From positions 2,790,001 through 2,854,000 of the forward strand of contig CBDCQY010000001.1 in the NCBI GenBank assembly GCA_965220855.1: a stretch of 64,000 nt of DNA, written 5' to 3'. Source of the stretch: Bin95 sp965220855. Lineage in GTDB: Bacteria > Pseudomonadota > Alphaproteobacteria > Bin95. The translations under genes were made by a program, and so were the position numbers. Under the pieces are notes generated by a model. That model had not been told where the DNA came from. It worked only from the letters and a program-made list of their open reading frames with translations, and searched no databases. Shown here piece after piece: positions 63,440 through 64,000 of the stretch; position 1 is the stretch's first letter; every line of letters begins with the position of its first letter.

Positions 63440-64000
63440 TCAGATCGCGCCGGACCGTCTGAGGCCGGCCACCTCCTCGGCGGAGAGCTCCAGCAGCTCG
63501 CCCAGCACCGCCTCGTTATGCTCGCCGAGCAGCGGCGCGCAGGCCACATCGAGCGCCTCGCCGCCGAAGCGCACCGGCCAGGCCGGCACCACCACCGCGC
63601 CGCGATCCGGGTGCTGCACGGTCTGCATGATGCCCCGGCGGTGCATGTCGTCGTTCGAGATCAGGTCCTTGATGTCGAACACCGCGCCCGCCGGCACCCC
63701 GGCCCCGCCGATGGTCTCCATGACCTCCCGCTTGCTGCGCTCGCGCGTCCAGGCGGAGATATTGTCCTCGATCTCGGCCTTGTGCTCGATGCGCTTCTTG
63801 CCGTCCGAGAAGCGCGGATCATTCAGCATGTCCTCGCGGCCGATGGCCTTGCAGACGCGCTGCCAGTGCGCGGTCAGATCGCGCGCGACGAAGATGAAGC
63901 AATAGTCGTTCGGCCCGCCGCCCTTGCAGGGAAACAGGCCGCCCGGCGCGCCCGAGGCCACCGAATTGCCGAGCCGGGGCGCGGGCTCTTTCATCATCGG
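63440..64000 (-). CDS. CaiB/BaiF family III CoA-transferase (5' part outside window)
   Basis: The visible C-terminal 187 residues carry the family III CoA-transferase features: DYCFIFVARDLTAHWQRVCKAIGREDMLNDPRF, followed by KKRIEHKAEIEDNISAWTRERSKREVMETIGGAGVPAGAVFDIKDLISNDDMHRRG and HPDRGAVVVPAWPVRFGG, with the short hinge of the intertwined dimer. Such enzymes move CoA between organic acids (formate, oxalate, carnitine, mesaconate types). The reading frame continues past the window edge, so the N-terminal half with the catalytic aspartate is not seen. Substrate cannot be assigned. Confidence 0.9.
   Translation of the reverse strand, partial: PMMKEPAPRLGNSVASGAPGGLFPCKGGGPNDYCFIFVARDLTAHWQRVCKAIGREDMLNDPRFSDGKKRIEHKAEIEDNISAWTRERSKREVMETIGGAGVPAGAVFDIKDLISNDDMHRRGIMQTVQHPDRGAVVVPAWPVRFGGEALDVACAPLLGEHNEAVLGELLELSAEEVAGLRRSGAI

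Overview
The window is about 64 kb of gene-dense, very GC-rich DNA, roughly 70% G+C by eye. It reads as a chromosomal segment of an alphaproteobacterium. The evidence is an F1 ATP synthase operon tail (atpA-G-D-C), an Irr-type iron regulator with an HHH heme motif, two TRAP transporters, a YejABEF importer, copper nitrite reductase, class III alcohol dehydrogenase and many overlapping ATGA/GTGA gene junctions. I saw no rRNA, tRNA, CRISPR array, complete insertion sequence or phage module. Genus cannot be decided from the sequence alone; a Rhodospirillales-like lineage is only a guess.

Layout. 2-4052: ATP synthase F1 genes. 4089-7883: a decayed COG0523 metal-GTPase gene, irr, then a rubrerythrin / Fe-S protein / DUF3501 operon behind a sigma-70-type promoter; an 18-nt motif is shared by the irr and rubrerythrin upstream regions. 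7909-14700: an orphan DUF433 antitoxin-like gene, nirK, a DUF6064 membrane protein, a Tat-exported aldo/keto reductase divergent from a Baeyer-Villiger-type monooxygenase, and a run of small genes (DUF983, YcgN/UPF0260, YgjP-like metallopeptidase, two small membrane proteins). 14716-23410: a TRAP transporter divergent from a fused 5-oxoprolinase, separated by a 379-bp region with a perfect 17-bp inverted repeat holding two consensus DnaA boxes; then ettA. 23411-29195: a coiled-coil gene relic, an HNH nuclease overlapping an orphan NuoE-NuoF (FdsB-like) fusion, a PhoX phosphatase and a solitary lpxB. 29301-47110: two peptide-type ABC importers flanking two MFS transporters, a TPR protein, two tandem NodB-fold hydrolases and a ThDP enzyme. 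47111-50973: a small antitoxin-like gene and a large autotransporter whose N-terminal passenger is AT-rich. 51057-56856: a cupin / acyl-CoA dehydrogenase-like / luciferase-like monooxygenase set, a Phd-PIN toxin-antitoxin pair with an unusual gap, and maeB. 56939-64000: glutathione-dependent formaldehyde dehydrogenase, SixA, a second TRAP transporter, a creatininase-family amidohydrolase, a small membrane protein, a histidine phosphatase and the end of a CaiB/BaiF CoA-transferase gene.

How it fits together. The contents suggest a heterotrophic scavenger of organic acids, peptides and small cyclic amides. Four solute-binding-protein importers sit beside hydrolases and decarboxylase-type enzymes that could process what they bring in (5-oxoprolinase, NodB-fold hydrolases, ThDP enzyme, creatininase family, CoA transferase, malic enzyme). 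Both TRAP operons carry a strong hairpin between the binding-protein gene and the permease genes, which would favour excess binding protein. The most unusual observations are the DnaA-box inverted repeat, the shared irr/rubrerythrin motif, the decayed COG0523 gene, the AT-rich autotransporter passenger and the split Phd-PIN locus. All functional statements come from reading motifs and context by eye; no database search was possible.
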